64,000 nucleotides of DNA from Candidatus Heimdallarchaeota archaeon (GTDB taxonomy: Archaea > Asgardarchaeota > Heimdallarchaeia > Heimdallarchaeales > Kariarchaeaceae), in contig JASBSB010000008.1 of assembly GCA_030149205.1 (NCBI GenBank), forward strand, positions 59,318 to 123,317, in the 5' to 3' direction. The first letter of the stretch is position 1, and every line of letters begins with the position of its first letter. The notes under the pieces are model-generated. The model saw only the letters and a program-made list of their open reading frames with translations. It was not told the DNA's origin and did no database searches. This document shows positions 37,213 through 46,170 of the stretch, piece after piece. A program made the translations under genes and the position numbers.

Positions 37213-38595
37213 CTAAATTGATTGTGAGAAAAGATGTTTCCCTGGGTCATAATACTGGTCAAATACCGATGCTATGATTCTTGAAAAGATCTTCCCCTTA
37301 GATGTTGACTCCCATCCAGCTTCTGTTACTTGTAACAGACCCAAATTTACAAATTCATCAAGTATCTTTACCTTGGAATTAATTTCATTGACTGCCTTTA
37401 AGCCATACCGTGATTCAACAACTTGGGGATTTATTTCTCCTTGACAGAGAAAATCCATTATTAATTTCTTGTGTAGAATATCATCTGAACTCATTGAATG
37501 ACCTTTTACCGTTGCAGTACCATATTTTTCAATTAGCCGCTCATATTCAGCCATATCCTTTGAATTTTGAGCGTATGCAAGTTCAAGTTCACTAATTCCA
37601 GAATAACCTAATGCAATTAAGTCTGTCCCTGCTTTTGTTGTATACCCCATAAAATTTCTTCTTAAGGTCTTTTTTTCATAACTTTGCCAAAGTCCATCAT
37701 GCTTTGTTGAAAAATGATCAAAGCCGATTTGTTCATAATCTTGATTAATAAAAAATTTACGTGCTGAAAGAAATCGATTCAATTTTTCTGATCCTTTCGC
37801 AATCACATTTAATGGAATAGCTTTATGATGCCGAAATAATGTGGGAAAATGTGCATAGCTGTACAATGCTATTCGATCAGGATGAATGGTGTTTACAAGT
37901 CGAAGGGTTTTTGCAAAGTTTTCATCTGTCTGGTAGGGTAATCCATAAATTAGATCCATATTTACACTCTCAAATCCCTTTTCTCTTGAATATTCAATTA
38001 ATGAGTTAGTCTCTTCGAAGGTTTGGAATCGGTTAAGTTTTTCTTGAACCTCAGGGTCAAAATCTTGAACTCCCACAGATATACGGTTAAAGTTAAATTC
38101 TGACAACACATCGATATGCTCATCTGATGTGACTGATGGATGTATCTCAATAGATAGTTCTGCGTCCTTGAGGACTTTGAAATTTGTCCAGATTGTTGTA
38201 AATAAGTCTTTGAGTTGATCAGGTGTTAGATGGGTTGGGGTTCCTCCACCTAGGTGTAGCTGTATGACCTCGTTTCTTGGCAAATACAGCTCAGAGGTTT
38301 TACGAATCTCTTCTTTTAGAACTGATAAATACCTTTCAACTCTATCCTCTCTATGTGTTACAAGTACGTTACATGCACAGAATAAACATCTTCTAATGCA
38401 AAACGGGATGTGTAAATAGAGGCTTAATGATTCTTCCTTGTGCTTGCTCTTTTCAATATCATCGAGATAGTTTTGCACGTTGTAATTCGATTTCCAATTA
38501 GGCACCGTCGGATAACTGGTATATCTCGGAACACGTAAGTCAAACTTCTCAATTTCTCCGACTTTTATATCTTCAATAGATTCTTGTTCAATCAT
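37213..38595 (-). CDS. hemN: Oxygen-independent coproporphyrinogen III dehydrogenase
   Basis: 460 residues. Radical SAM motif C-x3-C-x2-C at residues 66-73 (FCIRRCLFC), followed by an extra Cys75 as in genuine HemN. Further marks are LHLGGGTPTHL, VGVQDFDPEVQ and NMDLIYGLPYQT, and a HemN C-terminal domain. The length and the N-terminal RVPRYTSYPT fit true HemN rather than HemW. It decarboxylates two propionates without oxygen. Overlaps hemE by 8 bases. Confidence 0.95.
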   Translation of the reverse strand: MIEQESIEDIKVGEIEKFDLRVPRYTSYPTVPNWKSNYNVQNYLDDIEKSKHKEESLSLYLHIPFCIRRCLFCACNVLVTHREDRVERYLSVLKEEIRKTSELYLPRNEVIQLHLGGGTPTHLTPDQLKDLFTTIWTNFKVLKDAELSIEIHPSVTSDEHIDVLSEFNFNRISVGVQDFDPEVQEKLNRFQTFEETNSLIEYSREKGFESVNMDLIYGLPYQTDENFAKTLRLVNTIHPDRIALYSYAHFPTLFRHHKAIPLNVIAKGSEKLNRFLSARKFFINQDYEQIGFDHFSTKHDGLWQSYEKKTLRRNFMGYTTKAGTDLIALGYSGISELELAYAQNSKDMAEYERLIEKYGTATVKGHSMSSDDILHKKLIMDFLCQGEINPQVVESRYGLKAVNEINSKVKILDEFVNLGLLQVTEAGWESTSKGKIFSRIIASVFDQYYDPGKHLFSQSI

Positions 38596-39619
38596 AATTT
38601 TTCCACCTTTTTACTATCTCCACCATCTCACCCACGAGATTAACATCAGAATCTTTATGGATTCCTTGAGCTAAATTAAAAATATATTTGTTCCCAAACT
38701 TTGTCCCTTCCTCTAGAACATGTTGAGTCTCCTTCCTTACTGTATCCAGATTTGTTTGTAGAACACTTGGATCTAGATTCCCTTGTAGTATAACATCTTG
38801 TGAATAGTTTTTACGAACATTTGATAGTGAGAGAGTTGAATCTATACTGATGACATCAAATGAAAGCTTAACAAGTTCTGGAAGCAAATGCGAACTCCCT
38901 CTTGCATAGATTGAGTTTGGAACACCATTCAGACTTTGGATGATCTTCTTCAAGTGGGGAGAAACCCATTGCTGAAATTGCCAGGGAGATAAATAAAGTG
39001 CCCAAGATTCAAAAATTTGAACCATATCAACACCAGCAGACATTTGAGAATTTAGCTGAGATATGATTATATCACTTAATTTATCTAAGAGATTGTCAAA
39101 TGCATCTGGATAAAGGTATGCAAATTTTTTTGTTTTCAATGCGTCACGGGTAGATTTACCCTCAATTAAGTAACTTGCAAGGGTGAATGGCCCTCCTGCA
39201 AAACCTATCAACCATTTATCACTAATTTCTTCTCTAACTAGCTTCAAAGACTCTACAACGTAGGGGAAATCTTCATCAGGTTGCGGGATAAGTATGTCCG
39301 AAATCTCTATTGGATTTGTTAATGGTTTCTGCAGTTTAGGACCTTGGTTTGGAACAATCTTTAACCCCCTCTGCATGTAGTAAAGTGGTATTAAAATATC
39401 AGAGAAAATAATTGCTGCATCGAGGTTAAATCTTTGAATTGGTTGCAGAGTTATTTCTTTTGCAATATTTGCATTCATCACCATATCCTCAAAGGATTTG
39501 CCTTCACGAAGTTTTCGATACTCAGGGAGGTAACGACCGGCTTGTCGCATAAACCAGATAGGAGGTCTTTCTGGGGTGATTCCTTTAAATAACGATGAAA
39601 AAAGTTCTCTCGAGGTCAT
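38588..39619 (-). CDS. hemE: Uroporphyrinogen decarboxylase
   Basis: 343 residues. The N-terminal signature RPPIWFMRQAGRYLPEYRKL is complete, including the two arginines that bind the substrate carboxylates, and GFAGGPFTLASYLIEG is the second signature. It removes four acetate carboxyls from uroporphyrinogen III to give coproporphyrinogen III, the step at which the protoporphyrin route leaves the siroheme route. Overlaps hemL by 4 bases (ATGA) and hemN by 8. Confidence 0.96.
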   Translation of the reverse strand: MTSRELFSSLFKGITPERPPIWFMRQAGRYLPEYRKLREGKSFEDMVMNANIAKEITLQPIQRFNLDAAIIFSDILIPLYYMQRGLKIVPNQGPKLQKPLTNPIEISDILIPQPDEDFPYVVESLKLVREEISDKWLIGFAGGPFTLASYLIEGKSTRDALKTKKFAYLYPDAFDNLLDKLSDIIISQLNSQMSAGVDMVQIFESWALYLSPWQFQQWVSPHLKKIIQSLNGVPNSIYARGSSHLLPELVKLSFDVISIDSTLSLSNVRKNYSQDVILQGNLDPSVLQTNLDTVRKETQHVLEEGTKFGNKYIFNLAQGIHKDSDVNLVGEMVEIVKRWKNYD

Positions 39620-40905
39620 AAGTTTGTCACCACCTCAGAAATTTTATCAAGAGTCCAATTAAGAATTTTAGAACTATGAGCTGTAGACAGAAATGATACC
39701 TCGAATGGACTCGGTGGCAAATAAACTCCTTGTTTCAACAACTTTTTGTGAAAGACTTTATATTTGTCTTGTGCGTCGATTCCAAGCTGCTCTGGCTTAA
39801 AAATTGTCCTATTTTCTTGAAATACAATCCAAAGAATGCTTGCAAGAGATACAACACCAGCTTGAATCGAATTATCCGCAAAAATTGAATCTAATGCCTT
39901 TGCGTAATCTTCAGATTTTTTATCTAACTCTCTGTAAACATTTCCATTTTGATCTGACAAAATTTCTAGCGTGGTTAATCCAGCACTCATCGCCACCGGA
40001 TTACCACTCAATGTACCTGCTTGATACACTGGACCAAGCGGAGCAATGTAACTCATTAAGTCAGCTCTTCCTCCGTAGGCACCTACAGGAAATCCTCCAC
40101 CTATAATCTTTCCAAAGGTAACAATATCTGGATATAGGTTGTAATATCCTGTAGCTCCAGCCAGTCCAATCCTAAATCCAGTAATGACCTCATCAAGAAT
40201 AAACATAGATCCATATTCTTTACAATGAGATTGAATTTCATGCATAAATGTACTAGATTGAACTAACAATCCGTTATTTGCTGGAACGCCTTCAATAATC
40301 ACTGCTGCTATATCTTCCCCGAACTTTTCAAAGAGAGCTTTCAACTTGTCTGAATCACCTAATGGTAGAACAAGAGTTTCAGAAGAGACTGAGGAAGGAA
40401 CTCCTGCACTTGAACTCAATCCAATTGTAGCCAAACCGCTTCCGGCTTTTACAAGCATAGAATCTGCGTGCCCATGGTAAGTTCCCTCAAATTTTACAAT
40501 GTATCGTCTATTTGTGTACCCCCTTGCCAATCTGATGGCAGACATGACAGCCTCTGTTCCACTATTCACAAAACGGATCCAATCGGTAGAAGGATGAAGC
40601 TCAATAATTTTCTCTGCGAGTTCGACTTCAATACGAGAAGAGGTACCATAGGTTAACCCATTTTTAATCTGCTTCTCCACTGCCTTAATTACTCGCTGAT
40701 CTGAATGACCCAAAATTAGAGGACCGAAACTCATGCAATAATCAATGTATTGCTGACCTTCCACATCTACTAAAGTTGTTTCATAACTCTTTTCTATAAA
40801 CAAAGGATCACCATCTACAGAGTTTAAAGCTCTCACAGGTGAAGATACACCTCCAGGCATTACTTTGCGAGCCCGTTGTTTAATGTCATTTAATCTTTCA
40901 ACCAT
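39616..40905 (-). CDS. hemL: Glutamate-1-semialdehyde 2,1-aminomutase
   Basis: 429 residues, class III PLP aminomutase. The N-terminal MPGGVSSPVRAL and FEGTYHGHADSMLV are typical; the PLP lysine is in TFGKIIGGGFPVGAYGG, and ILDEVITGFR carries the pyridine-binding Asp. It converts glutamate-1-semialdehyde from HemA to 5-aminolevulinate. Overlaps hemB by 16 bases. Confidence 0.96.
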   Translation of the reverse strand: MVERLNDIKQRARKVMPGGVSSPVRALNSVDGDPLFIEKSYETTLVDVEGQQYIDYCMSFGPLILGHSDQRVIKAVEKQIKNGLTYGTSSRIEVELAEKIIELHPSTDWIRFVNSGTEAVMSAIRLARGYTNRRYIVKFEGTYHGHADSMLVKAGSGLATIGLSSSAGVPSSVSSETLVLPLGDSDKLKALFEKFGEDIAAVIIEGVPANNGLLVQSSTFMHEIQSHCKEYGSMFILDEVITGFRIGLAGATGYYNLYPDIVTFGKIIGGGFPVGAYGGRADLMSYIAPLGPVYQAGTLSGNPVAMSAGLTTLEILSDQNGNVYRELDKKSEDYAKALDSIFADNSIQAGVVSLASILWIVFQENRTIFKPEQLGIDAQDKYKVFHKKLLKQGVYLPPSPFEVSFLSTAHSSKILNWTLDKISEVVTNL

Positions 40906-41867
40906 TGATTTTTCACCAGATCCTCTGCATGATATGTAATAATCATATCTGCACCCGCCCTCCTCATAGCCGTTAAATTTTCAAGAACTATTGATTTTTC
41001 CTCAAATAGCCCTGCTTTTACTGCCACTTTGACCATAGAATATTCTCCACTGACATTATAGGTATAAAGCGGTAAGTTTGTCATTTGACGGGCTTGTTGG
41101 ATAATGTCAAGGAAAGCAAGGGCAGGTTTGACCATCACCGCGTCTGCTCCTTGCTCTCCATCAGCTAAGACCTCAGAAAGTGCTAACCTCCTGTTACGAA
41201 TATCAATTTGATAACTTTTTCTGTCTCCAAAACTTGGTGAACTTTCAGCTGCATCTCGAAAAGGTCCATAATATGAGCTAGAATATTTGGCAGAATAACT
41301 CAAGATTGAGCGGTCAGTATAACCATTTTCATCAAGAGCTTGACGAAGAGAGCGAACTCTAAGATCCAGCATGTTACTAGGTGCCAACCAATCTGCTCCG
41401 GCTTGAGCATAAACTAGACCAGCTTTTGCATACAAATCAAGAGATTTATCATTGTTTACTGAGCTATCCGAATCAAGGATACCACAGTGACCATGTGATG
41501 TGTATTCACAGAGGCAAACATCAGCATATAACTCAATGGAGCGACCGTAAGCCTCCTTTAGTAATCTTAGAGCAGAAGGGACCGGTCCTTTTTCATCGTA
41601 GGCTGATGAACCAACCTCATCTTTATTTTTGGGAATTCCAAATAAAATATAATGTCTTAATCCATCATTTTGAAGTTTATCAATATATTCAGATGCAAGT
41701 TCTGGACTCATTTTGTATATTCCGGGCATAGATTGGATTTCTTTTTTTACACCTTTACCTTCAGTTATGAAAAGCGGATAAACAAGGTGCTTATAACTTA
41801 AATCGGTTTCTGCTAATGACTCTCTGAGAGTTTGGCTTCTCTTATATCTTCTAAATCTGTAATTCAT
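40890..41867 (-). CDS. hemB: 5-aminolevulinate dehydratase (porphobilinogen synthase), zinc type
   Basis: 325 residues. Cys118, Cys120 and Cys128 in DVCLCEYTSHGHCG form the catalytic zinc site, so this is a zinc enzyme rather than the magnesium-only form. The two active-site lysines are Lys194 (SAKYSSSYYGPFRDA) and Lys247 (VMVKPAL). It condenses two aminolevulinates to porphobilinogen. Overlaps hemCD by 17 bases. Confidence 0.97.
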   Translation of the reverse strand: MNYRFRRYKRSQTLRESLAETDLSYKHLVYPLFITEGKGVKKEIQSMPGIYKMSPELASEYIDKLQNDGLRHYILFGIPKNKDEVGSSAYDEKGPVPSALRLLKEAYGRSIELYADVCLCEYTSHGHCGILDSDSSVNNDKSLDLYAKAGLVYAQAGADWLAPSNMLDLRVRSLRQALDENGYTDRSILSYSAKYSSSYYGPFRDAAESSPSFGDRKSYQIDIRNRRLALSEVLADGEQGADAVMVKPALAFLDIIQQARQMTNLPLYTYNVSGEYSMVKVAVKAGLFEEKSIVLENLTAMRRAGADMIITYHAEDLVKNQWLKD

Positions 41868-43470
41868 AAGTTTCTAACTCCTTTTTTAATGTGTTAACTA
41901 TACCTTCCACAGTTGGAGACTCTGCCATTTTTGATTTGATTCCAAGTTCATCCAGTTGACTTTGAACTGATTTCCCAATTACAATCCAATTGAACTTAGA
42001 AGATTTTTCCAGGGAATTAATTACATGTAAGACCCCTTTAGTTGAAAATCCAACAATATAATCTGGTTCAAATGGTAATTCAACACTCAGATATTTAGTT
42101 GAATAGACTTTAAAATGATCAACGTACTCAAAGGGTGATACAGTGTAAGACTCACCTGAAAAATATACCACTTTATCTTTAGTGCTTAACACTTCCTTCA
42201 AATGAAGTTGTAATTCACTCATCCCATTTAAGGAAACAATATTGACAGGAAATCCATTTTTTCTTAAAATTTCACTTGTCCTATAACCAACAGCAGCTAC
42301 TTTGAATTTAGACTTTGGAAACTGTTGTTGTAGTTTATTCAAAAATGGAATTGCATGCTTACTGGATATAATTACCCAGTTTGCGGATTTCCAAGATTGA
42401 ATCACATTTGAATTATTGAGTAACGAATAATTAGTTTCATACTCAATGATTTTTAAATTTGAAGCCATGTAACCTAAATTTACGGCTTCAGAAATGTATG
42501 GAGCAGCTGTTTCATCGTCAGTCAAGAATAAAATTGAATTTCCATTATTTTTAGAATCTGATGTTCTTGAATCCATGTTTTCACTGGCTATGAATTTTAA
42601 GAAGCGGTTTTTTAGAGCATTAATTGTATTATCTTGAAGTAAAATTCTATTGAAATTAGAAGTACCAATAGATTCAAGGTAATAGGTGGATGAGAGTTGA
42701 ATTTCACTGTCCCCAACATTTGTTATCGATATCCCAACTCCACTATCACATCCACCAAGAAACTGTCCTAACAATTCCCTCTCAACCTTAGTTATGAGAA
42801 AGCTATCTTCATCACCGATCTCTCTCAATTCAGAATACTCACCTTTTCTTACTTGAACCGCAATAGCAGATTGTCCAGGAGATGTTGGGAATCTGTCAAG
42901 GGGGAGAATTATCATCTGAATGTTCTTAGCAATTTTTAGAACTATTCTGTCAAAAACAGCTGCAGACATAACTAATCCATCGATATATTCTGTTTCAAGT
43001 TGTTTCACTCTTGTATGAACATTTCCTCTAATATCAAGTGGGATAATCGTTGGATCTAGAGCTTTTAGTTGGCTTCTTCTACGAATTGAACCTGTGGCTA
43101 TTCTTGAAAATTTTCTTATTTTTAAAGGTGATGTTGATAATAAGTTATCAGATTTAATCAACAGAACATCATTTGGAGTGTCACGCTTTAGAACAGTAAC
43201 TATTTCTAACTCATCTGGTTGTTCTAAGGGTAAATCTTTCAAACTATGAACTGCTATGTCAATCTTACCTTCCAGTAATTCTTGCTCCAATCTGCTTGTA
43301 AATACACCCTGTCCTCGGAAGCTTGAGATGGGGGAAACCAAATCAATATCACCCTTACTTGAGATTCCTTTAATCGTAACTTCTTGGTTGAGCTTATTGA
43401 TAATGGCATCTTTAACCATTTTAGCCTGAATTAAGGCTAATTCGCTCTTTCTGGTTCCTATACTGATCAA
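41851..43470 (-). CDS. hemCD: Fused hydroxymethylbilane synthase and uroporphyrinogen III synthase
   Basis: 539 residues, two enzymes in one chain. Residues 1 to about 298 are HemC, with IGTRKSELALIQ at the N-terminus and Cys241 in GGCDSGVGI, the attachment site of the dipyrromethane cofactor. A short Ser/Asn linker (about 299-312) leads to a HemD domain (312-535; ILFLTDDETAAPYI, VYFSGES, GFSTKGVLHVI). The first part joins four porphobilinogens and the second closes the ring to uroporphyrinogen III. TTG start, with GGAGGT 9 bases upstream and a 4-base overlap with hemA. Confidence 0.94.
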   Translation of the reverse strand: MISIGTRKSELALIQAKMVKDAIINKLNQEVTIKGISSKGDIDLVSPISSFRGQGVFTSRLEQELLEGKIDIAVHSLKDLPLEQPDELEIVTVLKRDTPNDVLLIKSDNLLSTSPLKIRKFSRIATGSIRRRSQLKALDPTIIPLDIRGNVHTRVKQLETEYIDGLVMSAAVFDRIVLKIAKNIQMIILPLDRFPTSPGQSAIAVQVRKGEYSELREIGDEDSFLITKVERELLGQFLGGCDSGVGISITNVGDSEIQLSSTYYLESIGTSNFNRILLQDNTINALKNRFLKFIASENMDSRTSDSKNNGNSILFLTDDETAAPYISEAVNLGYMASNLKIIEYETNYSLLNNSNVIQSWKSANWVIISSKHAIPFLNKLQQQFPKSKFKVAAVGYRTSEILRKNGFPVNIVSLNGMSELQLHLKEVLSTKDKVVYFSGESYTVSPFEYVDHFKVYSTKYLSVELPFEPDYIVGFSTKGVLHVINSLEKSSKFNWIVIGKSVQSQLDELGIKSKMAESPTVEGIVNTLKKELETYELQI

Positions 43471-44600
43471 TTAGAATAGACCTCCTCATCAAGCACATCT
43501 TCAAACCTTTTTTGTGAGATGTACATTATCTCGTTAACAAATTTCTCAAAGTTCCGTTTTGCCTTCTTATCTTCTTTTAAAAATAAACCCATTCTTTGTT
43601 CGGCAACAACTTTTACATCTGACCTAAAACTTTTCCAAAATTCAGATTTTGAGAGTCTTTGATACTCTTTCAGAATTTTCAAAAGCTCATCATCCAACAT
43701 TTCCCTAATTCCACGGAACTCACCATCATCATCAAAGTTTCTAGAAAGAGAAAGCAAGGATTCCATTGAAAAGACATTAATATTCTCCAGATCCTTAATT
43801 TCTGGATGACAGTTTCTAGGGAGACCAAAATCAAATATTAGTTTCTCAGAGTTTAAAGGAAAGTCAGAAGAATAAACAAATGGTGTCTCTGCACGTGTGG
43901 TATAGAAAAGAACTGGATGATTAGGGACAGAATTATAAGATTCAGCCCGGTAACCCTCCAATTCAAGACCCAATCTATTTTCTGTTCTTGTATAAACTGT
44001 AATGTTATCATTCAATTCTTTAAGATGGTGAACAATTATCTCAGCCATCTTTCCCGTTCCCACAACACCTAGAGAAGAAGCTTGTTTAATTTGCTGTTCA
44101 AAATTTGATGCAACAAAATAAATTGTAGATTTTTTTGCATAAGATAAAATTGTGGAAGACCTTAGACGCTTTCCCGTACGAATTACCATTTGCATTAAGC
44201 GCTTCAAGTCACCACTCATGTAAGGCTCTGATTCAGTATACGCTGTTTTGAATTGATGTTGAATCTGGTCTTCCCCAATAACCAATGAATCAAGTGAAGA
44301 GATAACCTCAAGTAAGTGCTCTAATCCCTGTTTTCCTTGTAATTGTTCACAGCTTTGCAAATCTTTCCAATGGTTAAATTTACGGAGCCTTTCAAGATAT
44401 TGTTCTGATTGTTCTTTATCTGAATTTAACGTTACAAGTAAAACCCTTTGACAAGTGTTCAGGTAAAAAAAATTTCCGAATACCTTGTGAATCTCCTTCA
44501 AATATTGAGCTCTGTTCTCAGATGGTAGAATCACTTTTTCAACATCCTCAATGCTACATCTCCCCAGCCTCCACGACAGAACCAAAAGAGGAAAATCCAT
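43467..44600 (-). CDS. hemA: Glutamyl-tRNA reductase
   Basis: About 377 residues. The frame is open upstream to 44741, but that stretch lies inside hemH and is Met-rich nonsense. The ATG at 44600 follows a GGAGG by 9 bases and puts the catalytic Cys (LNTCQR) at position 50, its place in known enzymes. The NADPH-binding LGVVGTGKMAEIIV and the middle region SLVIGEDQIQHQFKTAY are clear. It reduces glutamyl-tRNA to glutamate-1-semialdehyde, the first committed step. Confidence 0.95.
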   Translation of the reverse strand: MDFPLLVLSWRLGRCSIEDVEKVILPSENRAQYLKEIHKVFGNFFYLNTCQRVLLVTLNSDKEQSEQYLERLRKFNHWKDLQSCEQLQGKQGLEHLLEVISSLDSLVIGEDQIQHQFKTAYTESEPYMSGDLKRLMQMVIRTGKRLRSSTILSYAKKSTIYFVASNFEQQIKQASSLGVVGTGKMAEIIVHHLKELNDNITVYTRTENRLGLELEGYRAESYNSVPNHPVLFYTTRAETPFVYSSDFPLNSEKLIFDFGLPRNCHPEIKDLENINVFSMESLLSLSRNFDDDGEFRGIREMLDDELLKILKEYQRLSKSEFWKSFRSDVKVVAEQRMGLFLKEDKKAKRNFEKFVNEIMYISQKRFEDVLDEEVYSN

Positions 44601-44601
44601 C

Positions 44602-45624
44602 TCAATTTTCCTCCAAGTAACCTTGCAAAAATTGGGCAACTTTGTTTGCGTAATCATCATCATCATTTGGAACTGAGACTCGAACATAGTTCCGAACACC
44701 ATATTTCTTGGCCAAGTCACCATATAAGATATCAATCTCATACAAGGTTTCTACATGGTCTGAAACGAATCCTAGGGGAACCATAATGATTGTAGAAGGA
44801 GATGTTTTCGAAATTTCCTCTACGGTTTTATCTGTGTAAGGTCTTAACCAAGGAAGAGGTCCAACCTTACTTTGGTAAGAAAGATGAAAGCTAATCTGAT
44901 TTTTGTATTCTCCTAATCCATCGATTATAAGTTGTTTAGCCTCTTCTATCCTTCTGGGATATTGTTCACCACGATCTACATATTTTTGTGGTAACCCATG
45001 AGCAGAAAATACCACGTGAACATTTTTATCCATCACCATCCCATCTTTCTGGAATTGTGTAAGTTTATTCTTAATCTCATCACTCCACCAGTCGATGTAA
45101 AAACCCTGTGTTGTCCAATCATCAATTTCTGTTATTGTCAAATGTGAAGTATTTTCTTGTGTTTCTAGAAACCTATAAAAATCATTGAAACTAGAACCTG
45201 TAGTTGCAGAAGCATAGTGTGGGTATTGAGAAAATAACAAGATGTGGTCATACCCATTTGTAATTTGTGATTTTAACTCCTCAACTCTCGGATAAGTATA
45301 TCTCATAACAACTTGAGTATCCACATCTAATCCAGATTCAACTAAGTTTGATTTAACTTTATTCGCCAATGATTCAGTGATAAGAAGAATAGGACTTCCA
45401 TTCCCAATTTGACCGTACATATGACGTGTTCCCTTTGATCTGAATATTGAAACCATTTTTCCAAACTGTTTTTGAAAGAGGTTCATAGGAAAAGGGAGTT
45501 GGATCATGTCCTTATCTTCAAAAATATTTTGAAGGAATTTAGGGATATCTTCAAGTGTCTCAGGTCCACCCATATTTAGAAATAAAATTAAAGTCTTCTT
45601 TTTACTAGATCCTAGACCACTCAT
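44602..45624 (-). CDS. hemH: Ferrochelatase
   Basis: 340 residues. The metal-site His is in VFSAHGLPQKYVDRGE and the catalytic Glu in PLGFVSDHVETLYEID. There is no C-terminal iron-sulphur cysteine cluster. It inserts Fe(II) into protoporphyrin IX (or coproporphyrin III). First gene of the operon, although it catalyses the last step. A perfect palindrome lies 50 bp before the start. Confidence 0.96.
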   Translation of the reverse strand: MSGLGSSKKKTLILFLNMGGPETLEDIPKFLQNIFEDKDMIQLPFPMNLFQKQFGKMVSIFRSKGTRHMYGQIGNGSPILLITESLANKVKSNLVESGLDVDTQVVMRYTYPRVEELKSQITNGYDHILLFSQYPHYASATTGSSFNDFYRFLETQENTSHLTITEIDDWTTQGFYIDWWSDEIKNKLTQFQKDGMVMDKNVHVVFSAHGLPQKYVDRGEQYPRRIEEAKQLIIDGLGEYKNQISFHLSYQSKVGPLPWLRPYTDKTVEEISKTSPSTIIMVPLGFVSDHVETLYEIDILYGDLAKKYGVRNYVRVSVPNDDDDYANKVAQFLQGYLEEN

Positions 45625-45673
45625 AAAGCTCTAGACTTTATACCACATTTAACTTTAAAAGGAATAGTTTCTT

Positions 45674-45687
45674 TGATTCCGGAATCA
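45674..45687. promoter_or_regulatory. Perfect 14-bp palindrome upstream of the heme operon
   Basis: TGATTCCGGAATCA is its own reverse complement. It lies 50-63 bp before the hemH ATG, in or just upstream of where the core promoter should be, between hemH and the divergent small gene at 45880. It is a good candidate operator for an iron- or heme-responsive regulator; no regulator gene is adjacent. Confidence 0.5.
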
Positions 45688-45879
45688 CCTGAACCTTTGT
45701 GGTTACGAAAAAATAAAGAGATTTTCATCTTTAATATTGAAAACATAAAGTAATTGTCTGTGGAATTAATATTCATTAAACTAAACATTTAACATTATAG
45801 TTTGGTTATCTTAAAGAAAAGATCAAAATAAATAGTCACTTATTTATTTTATCGCTCAGCGTCAGTCAAATCACAGGGT

Positions 45880-46170
45880 GTGGTCACAGTTTTAGGTGAA
45901 CAGAGAAATATAAATACAGAGAATAAAAAATTGAATGAAGTAGAAGCAGAACAGGGAGAAAAAGAACAGATTATACCTCTCCAGCAACTAAAAGATCGAG
46001 ACCTTTCCATAATTAAATTTAAGCAGTATCAACCAAATAATTTGCATCAATTCCAAAACACACCAGATCAGAAGAAATTTTCAAACAAGAGAAAAAATAT
46101 TGCTAACCTAAGCAGACCTGTGTCATTGAAGTCAGTGATATTTAAGCTCGTGAGTGAGGTGAATATTTGA
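45880..46170 (+). CDS. Small charged protein of unknown function
   Basis: 96 residues, GTG start. Rich in Lys, Glu, Gln and Asn with no hydrophobic core, so probably unstructured or a short helical peptide. The start of the next gene overlaps its stop by 4 bases with a GAGGTG ribosome site inside this frame, which supports its being translated. Function unknown. Confidence 0.5.
   Translation: MVTVLGEQRNINTENKKLNEVEAEQGEKEQIIPLQQLKDRDLSIIKFKQYQPNNLHQFQNTPDQKKFSNKRKNIANLSRPVSLKSVIFKLVSEVNI

Noticed and set aside
44601..44741. N-terminal extension of hemA by 47 residues
   Set aside because: It lies inside hemH, reads as Met-rich nonsense, and the ATG at 44600 has a GGAGG at the right distance and puts the catalytic Cys at position 50.
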